DNA of 44,589 nt. Origin: Chara braunii. Lineage: Eukaryota; Streptophyta; Charophyceae; Charales; Characeae. The position numbers and the translations under genes were made by a program. Each line of letters starts with the position of its first letter. Within the stretch, counting starts at the first letter, position 1. The notes beneath the pieces are model-generated. The model ran no database searches and was not told the DNA's origin. It saw only the letters and a program-made list of their open reading frames with translations. The stretch is taken from contig BFEA01000176.1 in the NCBI GenBank assembly GCA_003427395.1, forward strand, positions 1,478,425-1,523,013, given 5' to 3'. Shown one piece after another: positions 1 to 10,137 of the stretch.

Positions 1-54
1 ACACACACACACACACACATACACACATACACACACACACACACTCACAGACAC
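1..54. repeat. (CA)n microsatellite
   Basis: Nearly pure CA dinucleotide repeat with a few interruptions (CATA, CTCACA), running off the left edge of the window. Confidence 0.95.
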
Positions 55-85
55 AAGTGCATACTTACACACATACATTCTGTTG

Positions 86-134
86 TCTATTAGTGGGGAA
101 CACCACATGTTGGAAACTAGGTTTAGCGTTCCAT
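86..134 (+). repeat. Dispersed GACGCTGG-family short repeat, copy A
   Basis: The most diverged copy of a roughly 50-bp repeat seen also at 28262, 41585 (opposite strand) and 43381. The shared string is close to GTGGGGAACACCACATGTT, followed by GGAAAC and an AGCG core. It lies directly beside the CA microsatellite, whereas copies B, C and D lie next to homopolymer tracts. That suggests the end of a retroelement, but no coding sequence is attached here. Confidence 0.5.
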
Positions 135-589
135 GAACATGGTGAATAAAGCAGCAACCGAGACACCCCCCACCACACTCTTCGAGTTGTGTATAGCAAA
201 CATGACAAAACATACATACAACATAATCACAACCTTACCCTTCCCCAACAACATCAACAAACAAACTACGGGTTGTGCACCCGTGCCCTCACGGTAAGTC
301 AATACCCCTTTAATTTTATTTTTCTTTAAAGAGGTTGTATACTACATCTGTGGTTTTGTCTACGCATTTTGCAGGGTGGGGTATCCGTGGGATTTCCCAC
401 ATGTATGTTTTTGTATTGGTGTGAGTTTTCATTTTCCCATAGTAAAGATAGGAATCAACGTAGGATTTTCATGCGCCTTAGCGACCGAGTTCGAGTATTT
501 ATTTTGGACTTCTTAATTTTAAATTAGTCGTAGGAATTAGGTGCAGTGTTCACTGACATTGCACATAACTGTTTTTGTGCTTTTTCATT
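135..589. other. No gene recognised
   Basis: Only short reading frames without recognisable motifs. A small perfect hairpin is visible around 388-401 (GTGGGA, TT, TCCCAC). Confidence 0.5.
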
Positions 590-1250
590 GTCGGCGCGAA
601 TACCCTTCCAAGGGTATCCGCCCTGGTTTTTGCAAGTGACAAAAAATAAGTTTGGGTTAAAGTCTGAGTATATCTCGCTAGGGGAGACTGCGTTTGTTGT
701 TTGCGCTGACCAAATGGTTGACTAGAGTAGAGTGTGTGTGGGCGCGTAGATTTAAAGTGCACATGATCTCTCATCTTACTGATGATCGAAAAGTCGGCAT
801 AGTATCGATCGAGTTCTATTTTTCGATTTAGGTGCGTACGCGTGAGGAACGAGCCGTTGCATGGTAGGTTCGGGGTTTGATGGCCATGGATTTAGTGGAA
901 GGTCCGAAGATGCAACCTTGGAGTGCTTTGGTGAGCAGACTCGCCGCATGACATCTGCTTTTATACACTACCGCTAGCTCTAGGTTCAACCTTAGACCTA
1001 ACACTATTGGTTACTGTGTTGGACTTTCTACATGGAGACTCGGCGATCGAGATCAGCGAGCGACGACACGGAGGCATGGGAGCGGCGTGAAGAAAACTGC
1101 GGGATTGAGGGCACATCGGGGCTATCCCATGTGGTTTTGCTATCGTGAGGCTGTAGTTCTTTCTTCACCTTACTATGGCTATGTTTTTATCTTCTGTAAT
1201 TATTATTTCACCAAATTGTTATTATTATTATCATTATTTTTGTCATTTCC
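590..1250 (+). repeat. LR1 long repeat, module P, copy 1
   Basis: This non-coding segment is homologous to 5196-6190. Shared landmarks, in order, are a hairpin (ATACCCTT, CC, AAGGGTAT at about 600-618), a block with GATCGAG and CAGCGAG near 1040, the string GGTTTTGCT near 1133-1141, and a TTA-rich tail near 1196-1245. Similarity is patchy, so the copies are old. The TTA-rich tail could be the 3' end of a retroposed element, but I recognise no protein. The alternative is a plain segmental duplication. Confidence 0.6.
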
Positions 1251-1872
1251 GATCTGTTATCCTTTCCAAGTCGGGCGCGACACCGGAACCAATGACAGTC
1301 AACGTGCATTGCAAACTGGTGGGTGATTAGCCCTCGAGGCGGAAGAGTCTGAGTGGCGTGTGCCTGCGGGTATATCGCCCGCGAGCCGCAATCTGTTGTG
1401 AGAGGTTTTGGCGTGAGCATGCCACTAGGGCCCAAAAGATGGTGGACTATTGTCTGGGGCACTAGAGGGAGACCGCAGCAAACGTTGCGGCAGGCTGCGG
1501 GTCACATGAAACCCTTTTCCGCACCGGTCTTCGGAATTCTCAGTTAAGTGTCTGCTTCTACCAAGGAGATTTGCACAGAGACCCGCTTTCACCAAGACGT
1601 GCGTTACATGTTGCAACAGGTCATGCCCTTGACTCCGCGAATCGCCTATCTGTGTGTGAGCATGCCTAAAGAGGCCCAATACTTGAGAACCCTGCCTCGG
1701 CGTGGCTGGCTCAAGGCACTCTAGTAAAGGGGGCCTGCGACTGGTATCGCTGATTGTCACAGTCGGCCCAACCCAATTGGTATGCCCATGGGCAGTAAAA
1801 ACCAGAAACAAAGTTCAGATCCGGAGGTTGCCTAGCCTCCAAGAAGCGCCATTGGGCATGGCCCCGCGCGAA
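1251..1872. other. No gene recognised
   Basis: Roughly balanced base composition, only short overlapping frames on both strands and no recognisable motif. It ends directly against the U6-like sequence. Confidence 0.45.
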
Positions 1873-1966
1873 GTCCTTCAGGACATCTGTTAAAAATTGG
1901 AACGATATAGAGAAGATTAGCATGATCCATGTGCAAAGATGACATGCATAAATTAGAAGGGAACCC
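1873..1966 (+). pseudogene. U6 spliceosomal snRNA relic 1
   Basis: The sequence follows plant or animal U6 snRNA from the 5' stem-loop (GTCCTTCAGGAC) through AAATTGGAACGATA, AGAGAAGATTAGCATG and the internal stem-loop ending GATGACATGCATAAATT. U6 pairs with U2 and U4 and with the 5' splice site in the spliceosome. Here the invariant ACAGAGA box reads ATAGAGA and the internal stem-loop carries several changes. The AGC triad (in TTAGCATG) is kept. I see no convincing TATA box or plant upstream sequence element in the 80 bases before it. A T-rich stretch follows only after an unrelated GC-rich segment (1961-1980). A non-functional retroposed or drifted copy is the best reading. Confidence 0.85.
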
Positions 1967-2978
1967 CCCCGACCTTGGATTTTTTTCTCTTCTAAGTGAT
2001 CGTTTCCTACTGAAATCGGGTGCAGTAGGAGCAGGCACTGCGGAAAGCTGTGCAAAGTACGAGGTAAAAACGAGATGAGGGAGACAAGGTGAATCGAGGC
2101 GTAATTTTGCGTTGGGTTCGGTCAAAATAAGTATTGGAGATGGTGGAGAGACAAGCAAGAGGGGGACAAGAAAAATGACAGCTCGCTTGATTCTCGATAT
2201 AATTAGGCTAGGGAGGAGGCGATTTTGGGGTTATGACCCTGGGCGATATATGAAGTTGGAATCAGTGTCGGAGTTATGGTTTTGTCACTACGTAAATCAT
2301 AGCCTGCGCCCGAAGAAGGAGATAGTGGGAGTGTAAAAATGAGATCTCACTCATCTACCGGTGAGATCGGAGCAGAGGGGGGGTGTAGATAGGGGTTTTA
2401 AGGTAGGGCGAGTCCATATCCGAAGTTACTTTTAGTAAAAGGTTGTGTTATTGAAGCTAGAAAGAAAGAACCATGCGCAAGGGATATGGAGAACGGGAAA
2501 AGGAGAGCGTGGGGGAGTGATATTTCACTCAATTCCTCATGGAATCGAGCAAAGTAGAGTGCAAACCTGGGGTTTCAGGAGCAGGTGAGTTGATTGGTAA
2601 CGTTAGTGTAGAGGATGAAGCGGTAGTCCTTTCGGCACAAGATGATGAAGCTGCGCGCAGAGTAATCGTTCCGGGCCGAATCCCCGCACGAACATGGGTT
2701 TGATAATAGCCGTGTACACGATTTGGGGGGAAGAATGAGCAGTGTGCGAGATAAGAACACAACGAGGGAAGGGAAGTAGGGCGTGCTTACCTTGCTAAAG
2801 TGCGCGGGGGTAAGGACCCCCTTTTCTCTTCTTAAGAAAATTGTGAAAATATCTTTCGCTGGCTTAACGCGAGATCCGTTATTGGTTGGTAGGATGGTAG
2901 CTAGGAGTGAGCCTTGGATCGGACCGTACTCTATGGGAGGTTTCTTTTGATTTTTTTGCTTATCTTGAAGGAGGATGA

Positions 2979-2981
<3 letters not shown>
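1967..2981. other. No gene recognised; purine-rich
   Basis: No persuasive reading frame. On the minus strand a splice-donor-like junction is present near 2786 (reads AAG then GTAAGC). The same kind of junction recurs at several places in the first 13 kb, but no exon can be defined. Confidence 0.4.

Positions 2982-3048
<67 letters not shown>
2982..3048. repeat. (CT)n microsatellite
   Basis: About 33 uninterrupted CT dinucleotides. Confidence 0.97.
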
Positions 3049-3052
<4 letters not shown>

Positions 3053-3932
3053 TTTGTGCGCATTGACATGCTTTTGTTCACCTGGTGAAAGGGGAGGGGG
3101 ACGAAGCGGTTACGATGACGTGGGGTCCTAGTTTCCTCGTGATCGGGGTGTGAGCATCAACACTATGGCGGTCGCGCCCATTTGGGTGTTTCATATGAAC
3201 TTGACCCTATTCGACGAAAAGAGAAAGGAGATTGAAAAGGAGAGGGCACGTACTTGGTAATGATTACTGTTTACAGAGTCAATATCTGTGAATACTCCGA
3301 TTGTGCCACCGATGACAACGGATCATTTTGTGAGAATAAGAGAGGAAGGATTTCGGTGAAGTGTCCCCTCACGGTCTGCGACAATTCCATCATAATTTCG
3401 CTCGTTCTGATTAAACACAAGTAGTAAGGGGGTCAAGTACGAGATTGGAGACTTACCTATTGGTCGATGCACGACTCATCCCGTTGGAAACGCTGCAGGG
3501 GGGAGCAAGCCGCATGACCTGCATACTGACCTACACGAGGGGCGCTGCCCATCTCATCGGTTGGAGCGACGAGGAGCGGAGCAAAGAGACTGCAGGCAAA
3601 CCGGTGGGTGTGTAGCTCATCCTACTCAGTGAAGTAGCATAAGTCCAATAGGAAGAGGGGGCTGACCGAGTATCTATGCGCAATCCGCCTACTGCATGAC
3701 CAGCAAGACCACGCTGTCATTCTGTTGCGGCATGAGAGAGAGGGCTATGTTTTTTTGCCTACAACCCGTGTCTCGAGCGGTGGCCAGGGCATTTCGGACC
3801 ACGAGCTTGCGGAAGGGACTGAGCTTGTTGAAGGGGAGTATTATTGTGAGTTGGAGAGTCATTAGAGAGTCAACAATTGACTGATTGACTTCAGTTGACC
3901 AAGTTGCAAAGCACCTTCTCGTCGCTATTATA
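3049..3932. other. LR1 upstream segment, copy A (weakly conserved)
   Basis: No coding sequence is recognised. Scattered blocks resemble 8110-9650: a GAGACTTACCT string near 3450 matches one near 8114, both followed by a diverged version of a CCTATCGATTGGAG-like phrase, and the 3790-3900 stretch loosely matches 9500-9590. Read on the minus strand, GAGACTTACC becomes GGTAAGTCTC, a canonical splice-donor shape. Confidence 0.4.
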
Positions 3933-4183
3933 GGGCCCTCAGGCGCGTCAAGGAATCAAGACCTTCTCACGCGAGTCTGGTTGCATCTGTCTTGTATCTG
4001 AGAGACTTAGCGATTCTCCTTCTGCCCTTCTCACTCTAAGTCTAGTTTGTTGGTTCTGAAAGGGAGGCGGCAGACATGATTGTAATCCGTAGGACCGCAT
4101 CAAGACTTTGTGGGGAGTTTGCCCACCGATTGCGGGAGCTCTGCCGGAACCTAGGCGAGGTTTTGGAGGCAGAGAACTGAGTG
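3933..4183 (+). repeat. LR1 long repeat, block Q, copy A
   Basis: Homologous to 9653-9902 in the same orientation. The strongest conserved stretch is near 4131-4180, including GATTGCGGGAGCTCTGCCGG and GGAGGCAG. TCTAAGTCTAGT near 4036-4050 and GAGGCGGCA near 4064 are also shared. It has no reading frame of note. Both copies lie 260-490 bp upstream of a hairpin array, so block Q and the array appear to be parts of one element. Confidence 0.75.
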
Positions 4184-4390
4184 GTAACGTTCTTTCCCTT
4201 CTATAAACCTAGTTAAAACCCATATTTGTATATCTTTCTATGTTTGACTGAGTATAGTGCATGTATCCCATATTGACTTTAAGTTTGACTTTCTTGACGT
4301 AAATCAAAATTAAATAAAGGGAGGCTTGCGCAATCTCTGTTCCACTTTTGTTGTTTGTATGAAGGCATACTGTAAAAGGGCTTTGCATCA

Positions 4391-4410
4391 GGGGGAAGGC
4401 GGGAGGAAGG
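4391..4410 (+). other. Conserved purine box before hairpin array 1
   Basis: The 20-mer GGGGGAAGGCGGGAGGAAGG is identical to 10101-10120 although the surroundings have diverged heavily. In both copies it is followed within a few bases by GTTTTGC and lies about 20-55 bp before the first hairpin unit. Such retention suggests a constrained site, though function is unknown. Confidence 0.65.
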
Positions 4411-4445
4411 TAGTTTTGCTTGCAACTGACTGAGAGAACAAAAAA

Positions 4446-5194
4446 CTGGGCATTGTACTAAGTTGGACAACTCAGTGCTATGTTTAATCAGACTGCTTGG
4501 AGGACCAGACAATTGTTTTTAAGTTGGATGATCTGATTGCTATGACTTGTGAGGGTTGCATGTGCTTGTTTTCGAATGACTAAACAATTGTTCTATAAGT
4601 TTGGATGGGTTGGTTGCCTTGATTTATTTTGAGGTTTCTAATGTTTCTTTTGTTTTTGAAAGGTGGAGTTTGATCAATCGTTCCATAAGATTGGATGACT
4701 CGAACTTTTTTTTGTTTCATTCTGAGGGAGGTTCAGGCGAAGGACTTAACAATTGTTCCTTAGTCGGATGGTCTGGTCTTAAGCCACGCACATGCTGAAA
4801 CGAAAGGATAATTTTTTTTTATACTCTAATACTATTTCACTTATGAACGAGCTAGTCAGACAATTGTTCCTAAGTTGGATGGTCTGACTATAGCTTATCA
4901 CAAATTGAAGAGAGTATCAATGAAGAATAAACTGGTGGTAAGACGGGGCAGGTTGAACCTTGTTCCTAAGTTGAACGGTTCAGTCATATGCTATGGTAAG
5001 CATAAAAGACTAAGTGCAGACAGATATATATATAACTTTACTGTTTTAAACAATTTAGGGCAACTAGGCATTGTACTAAGTTGGACGGCCTAGTCACATG
5101 CCCAAGGAAGAGAAAAGTTGTGGTATCTTGTGTTTGTGTATATTGAATGATTGAGCTAGACAATTGTTCCCAACTTGGATGGTTTCGCTTTACG
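4446..5194. repeat. LR1 hairpin-unit array 1 (about 9 units)
   Basis: Units start near 4446, 4503, 4580, 4668, 4741, 4855, 4951, 5063 and 5154. Each is an outer stem, an inner short stem around a loop with core CTAAGTTG, and often a trailing ATATGC-like motif. Outer stems include GTCAGAC with GTCTGAC (4855), TGAACC with GGTTCA (4951) and ACTAGGC with GCCTAGT (5063). These are different sequences, each fully self-complementary. The inner pairs also shift (TCC with GGA, TTC with GAA). Spacing between units is irregular, 55-110 bp, and spacers are unrelated. No protein reading frame explains the pattern. Confidence 0.85.
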
Positions 5195-5195
5195 C

Positions 5196-6190
5196 TGTCG
5201 ACCCGAATACCCATACAAGGGTATTTGGACACATTTTTGCATCTCGCAGAAGGTGCGTTTTTGACGATATTCGAGAGAGTATCTCATTTTTGTGTAACCA
5301 TAACCCACTCTCAAAAGTTGGAAATGACACGCATATTTGATCTGATTAGAGAGTGTATGAGCGTGCACTTTGAGGGCATGCACAGGTATTTAGGCGGACA
5401 TCTGGTAGTGAGAGCGCTCCTCACGCCTAGTAGCATGGACTAGAAAGAGGTGAGACGGCTGTAGTAGGGCACGCGGAACGGATTCGCATTCGAGACCGTC
5501 ATTTGGGCGGTCAGGGGTAAGATCTAACCATTACATCAGTTTGACTTACTGGTTACGGCACTAGGATCAGTGAGGTGCAAAGAGCGGGACTTCCTAGGCC
5601 GACCATGATATCGGTCAACGGTAGAAGTCACGGGCGACACCATAAAAGTCGGGGTTTTTTCCGACACTTAGGTGGAAAAAGTGTGGTTTTTCAGGGAAGG
5701 TAGCCTAGTGAGGAAATTGGAGTTGCTCTATAATGGCGCACTTGTGTCTCGTGCACGATGACATCCTAGGGAAAAATTGACCCCTTCGTGCAGCAAGGGT
5801 CGGTGCGTAGGAGTCGTACACATGATCGGTGTGTCAAACCACGGCCAAAGTACAGTCCGACAGGCCTGGGCCTGAATCGGATGCCTTTATAACTAAGTCT
5901 GCGTCTGCTCAACCCAAGCCTGGGCCTAGCCCTATAGGTTATGACTTTGGACGAAAATCCGGGGATCGAGGCCAGCAGCCGGCGGCAAAGGAGCGAAGGA
6001 GCGTCTTATGAAGGAAACTGAGGGGTTGAGGGTCCCGTGGGACTATCCCCTTTAGTTTTGCTGGGGAGTCCGACAACGGGCCCGATAGCCAGGATCGAGG
6101 ATAAGGTTCCAACGGTCCTCTCCTCCTCGCCTCTCTTTCCGTCTTTTCTTATTTTATAATAATTATTATTATTATTTTATTTATCTTTTA
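5196..6190 (+). repeat. LR1 long repeat, module P, copy 2
   Basis: Homologous to 590-1250. It begins immediately after the last unit of hairpin array 1 with the hairpin AATACCC / GGGTATT (about 5209-5226). It then carries the GGGGATCGAGGCCAGCAG block near 5958, the AGTTTTGCT string near 6053, and a TTA-rich tail (6155-6185). Copy 2 is longer than copy 1, so one has lost or gained internal sequence. A 505-bp MITE sits directly after the tail. Confidence 0.6.
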
Positions 6191-6192
6191 TT

Positions 6193-6697
6193 CTAGGTTA
6201 CCAATGGTCCGGAGACCGGACGTCTCCACCGGACGTCTCCCCCGGACGTCTCCCCCCCCCGTCGTCCGGATTTCCGGACGACGCCTTTTTGGCACAAAAA
6301 AAATAAAAAATAAAAAATTATGACAGTGTTGCGCATGGCCTAGAGACCTCCCACAAAAAAATTCAGATTTTTCTGAGCATTTGCTGATAGGGTGGTATTT
6401 GGGGGGGGGAGGGGGGGGTAGAAGGGGTTTTGGTGGGGATAGGAGGGGTATAAATGGGGAATGAATCTTTAAACATTTTTATTATTTATTATACTGGCCC
6501 AAATAATCCAAAAATTTGGTGGCATACACCTAATGCAAGGTGGAAGCCACATTATTTTTTTTATTTTTAATTTTTATTATTATTTTTTTTTTTGCGCTAG
6601 GTGGGACATGCACTGTCCGGTCCGACGTCTGACCAGACGTCCGGTCGGACATCCCGGACGGTCAGGGGGGTCGCGGACGTCCGACCCGGTAACCTAG
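6193..6697. mobile_element. MITE-like element with GGTTACC inverted ends, TA target site
   Basis: The left end reads CTAGGTTACC (6193-6202) and the right end is its exact inverse, GGTAACCTAG (6688-6697). If the terminus is GGTTACC, the flanking dinucleotide is TA on both sides. Subterminal sequence is GC-rich and made of tandem short motifs (CCGGACGTCTCC repeated on the left, related GGTCGGAC and CAGACGTCC motifs on the right). The core is AT-rich and non-coding. This is the layout of a non-autonomous DNA transposon whose subterminal repeats bind transposase. The superfamily is uncertain; a TA duplication fits Tc1/mariner-like elements best. A longer relative is at 42339-43076. Confidence 0.75.
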
Positions 6698-6755
6698 CTC
6701 TTATTTCTATTTATTTTCGTCCCATTTTGGGACACGGCCCGGTATCAATGTTGGG

Positions 6756-6915
6756 ACCGGCCATGAGACCTAAGAGCCTAGCTCAGTGGGTACACCCATG
6801 AGCTGTTGAAATACAAACCCGAATTCGAATCAAGATGATGGAGCTTGCTTGTTTAATAGAATCGGATATTTTGAATTACCTGGGGCCGATTAACTCAATT
6901 ATGATATTCCAAGGC
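6756..6915 (+). mobile_element. tRNA-derived SINE, copy 1
   Basis: An RNA polymerase III A-box-like TAGCTCAGTGGGTA (6779-6792) and a B-box-like GAATTCGAATC (6821-6831) lie at tRNA spacing. They are followed by a body whose GGGGCC, AACTCAAT and ATTCCAAG blocks match a minus-strand copy at 25581-25738. The head does not fold into an intact tRNA, so this is a retroposon rather than a tRNA gene. Confidence 0.75.
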
Positions 6916-8109
6916 CAGCAACCGGACCGTATCCCTTTGGGACATCCGATGAACTTGGGGAGAGGCAAAAGAGATCGGTGTGGCCCCGCACTTCGTTAAA
7001 ACCCACGATCAATCGAGGAGTAGGTGGAAGTGCTCATCGCTTCCCCTCTACTTAAGACAGTCCGGTCAGACCATCCGGGCTTTTCCATTCCACTCCTGAA
7101 TACAAACAAGTAGTCGGGCATAATGACCGTGCAAAAGGAAAGGACGAGTGCTAATTTAGCACTATTCGAAGTTGACGAAGGGGAGGTTAGGAGAGGGTGC
7201 AAGGAGGGAGTACTGGGGTACCTACCTTGGATATGTCGTCCACCACTCAACCTGGTATGAGAGTAGTATAAGCAAGTCCGTCGGAGCGTGAAGGGTGGTG
7301 GGTGTTGCCGAACATAGCAACAGGCAGGTGTGGGGTGCGCTGACTATATGCCTACCCAAGCTGGTGACTGATTGGTTCTCATTCTGCATGATCAAGCAGC
7401 GGCGAGCTCACCTTTACCACGGAGAATACCTTCGCGCTGCACACCGAGATCGCCACTTCATGCTTGATTGTTCGACGTGTCACCACCCTCTGATGGTGGT
7501 CTTAGTTGTGGCTCATGTTAATGCGTTCTCCTTCGGTAATCACCATCTTGGCTCTCAAAGGTGTTGACCTTCGTTCATCATAGTGGTATGCTCTTTATTT
7601 CGGCTATCATAGCGATACGTTCACGATGGACACAGTGTGCACAACAATGGAGTAGGTGCACGTGTGCGCACGCAAGAAAGAGAGTAGTCGTCTGGCGGAC
7701 GTACCCTCCTATATCCTAGCGGAGATTTAGCTTAGTTGCGTAACTGGTAGTGTCGGACTCTCACGCACCGTCGTCATCGAGGTCACTACCACGATCCCGG
7801 CAAACGAAGTCATCACGGTCGCTATATGGGAGGCCACGATCCCAATTCCTGTGAAGTATTGGCTTCGAAGTCGCCTTCGTGGATATCAGCAGGATGCGGT
7901 CGTAGCGGCCGTGATGCTATAGTAGCTCGTGGTGTTTGTTACGGCTACCTTCGTCACTGACATATGGTAGTCCTCTTGAAGTCAAGGTGAACCTGGGCGA
8001 GATTGTTGACCAGGAGCGATGGAGGGAAAGGGAGAGAAGTAGAAATACGGGAGAGAAAAAAAGGGAGGAGTACTTATCGAAGGAACGAAAGAAGGAGGTA
8101 GCGAAGGAC
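6916..8109. other. No gene recognised
   Basis: Only short frames without recognisable domains. A donor-like junction on the minus strand occurs near 7219 (reads CCAAG then GTAGGT). A purine-rich tract (about 8010-8105) explains the lysine/arginine-rich short frame there. Confidence 0.4.
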
Positions 8110-9222
8110 GGAGACTTACCTGTTCACCCGTGCGTTGTGCATCCTATCGATTGGAGTAACCGCCCTCTATCTTCCTAGGCACGCGTAACAGGAGCAACAA
8201 TGTATGCTTCCATATGTCAGCGGAAGGGTCATTCGCTCTGCTCGCTCTATTGGTAGGAGCGACGCGAGGTGAGCCGAGGATGTGGAGGCTTGCTTGATGG
8301 CTTGGAGACAAGCGCGACAGAAACTGACGTGCATTTTGCTACGTTGTGGCGGGAGATTCATTCCGATTTTGCTCATCCTATCGATAGAAGTAGCGTGAGG
8401 TCAACCGCAGGGATTTTGAGACTCTCCTGATCGAGCGGTGGTTGCTCATAGTGTTCCAGGCGGTATTCCCCTGCAGCGGCATTGTCCTCGTCAACGGAAT
8501 CGGGGTCGCGACTGGGTTATTGTCGCTGTTGCCCAGGGTCCGTTGATTGCTGTTGCTCGAAGTCCGCTGCTTGCTGGTGGGAGCCTGTTAATGCTCGCGT
8601 TCTTAGTTGCGGCCCCCGACGATACCCGTGCTGCTGCTCTCCGACAAGATCAAACTGTTGGTCGTGCCTACTGTCACAGTTGGACGATGTCCTCGATTCA
8701 ATCGAATCGAGGCAAACGCAATCGTTGTGGTGACGGTGGTACCGCTCCACTTCATCACGAAAGGTGCTCCCTTCATGCGGTGCACCTGGTCAGATCGACG
8801 ATCAGGTTTATTCACATGTAAGAGAGAGAAAGTCTTAGTGAAAGGGAAGAAATAGGGACGGGTCTAGTTGGGAAGAATAACAAATGCGTTGGGAGGATAG
8901 GTGATAACTCGTGGATATAAGAAAAGGGGGAATAAATAGCGTAAGTGGAAGAGACTTACCGGCCAGGTTGCAAGTGTGCCCGCGAAGCTGCAGAGTCCGC
9001 AGTTAGTTTGTAGCATACGAACAAATCACATACAACAAGGGAATGATGGACAAAGGATTGTCCCCTGCCTGTGGATTGTGGTGCATAGCCGTCCTTAGTT
9101 GGTAGAGTGATTTTGACTGGTTAAATTCCGGTAAAAACAGCAAAGCTCCTCGCTGCTGGTATCTGAGTTCGATGCTGCTGTGTGACTCGGGCCACACATC
9201 AAGTTCGCACCTTTCATGCCAT
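8110..9222. other. LR1 upstream segment, copy B
   Basis: Non-coding and weakly similar to 3440-3930. Donor-like strings on the minus strand lie near 8114 and 8950 (both GGTAAGTCTC). Near 9085-9180 there is a tRNA-like pair of boxes (TTAGTTGGTAGAG and GAGTTCGATGC). They are about 60 bp apart and do not fold into a tRNA, so this may be another decayed SINE head. Confidence 0.4.
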
Positions 9223-9223
9223 T

Positions 9224-9330
9224 CCTCGTTATGTGCAGTACAAACGGAGTTGTTGCTCTAAGATCCTCGTTGTGGGCAGTACAAACGAAGTTGTTGCACT
9301 AAGATCCTCACTGTGAGCAGACGTTGTGCG
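9224..9330. repeat. 41-bp tandem repeat, about 2.5 units
   Basis: Units begin with CCTCGTT at 9224 and 9265 and with CCTCACT at 9306, and contain GCAGTACAAACG and GTTGTTGC. The first two units differ at only a few positions. Confidence 0.85.
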
Positions 9331-9652
9331 TTCATTATGCACGTTGTGCCACAACTGGGTACTTACAAAGCACTTGCTGGACACAAATGTCATGCACAAG
9401 ATTTCAGTTGAGTTTGTTGTCTTTTTGGGCTTCAAATAGAGCATAGGTGTGTGCTCTTTTTGGACGCGGTCTTCCCAGGCTCGGTAAGTGGCGGATCTCT
9501 CATTGCGACTTGGCGGAGTAGTCAGGCTCTTCATGGGAGACGCTTGCTGCAGTCAAGGAACCGTTAATCAGTGTTTTGGTCGTGATTGGTTGTCGTTTTT
9601 ACATTTTGACCGAGGTTTGACCATCTTGCTGCGATTTTTTTACCATCATTGC

Positions 9653-9902
9653 GGGACCCTCAGGAGATTGAAGACAACAAGGCCCTCTCCTGCGAGTTGA
9701 GTCTGTCCCTCTCTTGGATCTTGAGAGTCTTGACTTATCTACTTTTTCCCTTCTTACTCTAAGTCTAGTCTGAGGTTACGAGAGGAAGGCGGCAAGTGGG
9801 ATTGCAACCTGGACCGCAGCAAGACCTTGTGGGAGGTCCACCCACCAATTGCGGGAGCTCTGCCGGAGCCCAGGCGGGGTTCTGGAGGCAGGGAACACTC
9901 AG
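9653..9902 (+). repeat. LR1 long repeat, block Q, copy B
   Basis: Homologous to 3933-4183 over its full length. Best preserved is 9847-9895, with ATTGCGGGAGCTCTGCCGG and CTGGAGGCAGG. Non-coding. It sits the same way round and at a similar distance before hairpin array 2. Confidence 0.75.
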
Positions 9903-10100
9903 GTATAATCTCGCTTCACTCATGTGACCCCGTATTCCCCTAAATCTACTACCTTTATCTAACTGAGACTATGATAAAACTTATTTATTTTTGACATTAC
10001 ATTGTCTTTACTTTATTTATTGAACCACTGCGAACTGAACGAAATGAATTATGTGTGAAAGTCGGATACTTAATCTGTTTGGATTAAGGAAAGGGAAAAA

Positions 10101-10120
10101 GGGGGAAGGCGGGAGGAAGG
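10101..10120 (+). other. Conserved purine box before hairpin array 2
   Basis: Identical 20-mer to 4391-4410, again followed by GTTTTGC and then, within about 20 bp, by the first hairpin unit. Confidence 0.65.
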
Positions 10121-10137
10121 TGTTTTGCATGCGTTTG

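Noticed and set aside
6193-6697. CRISPR-like array from repeated GGACGTCTCC words
   Set aside because: The words are contiguous without unique spacers and lie inside a TIR-bounded element in eukaryotic DNA.
6779-6831. Functional tRNA gene
   Set aside because: A and B boxes are present but acceptor and anticodon stems do not form; a second diverged copy shows a SINE.
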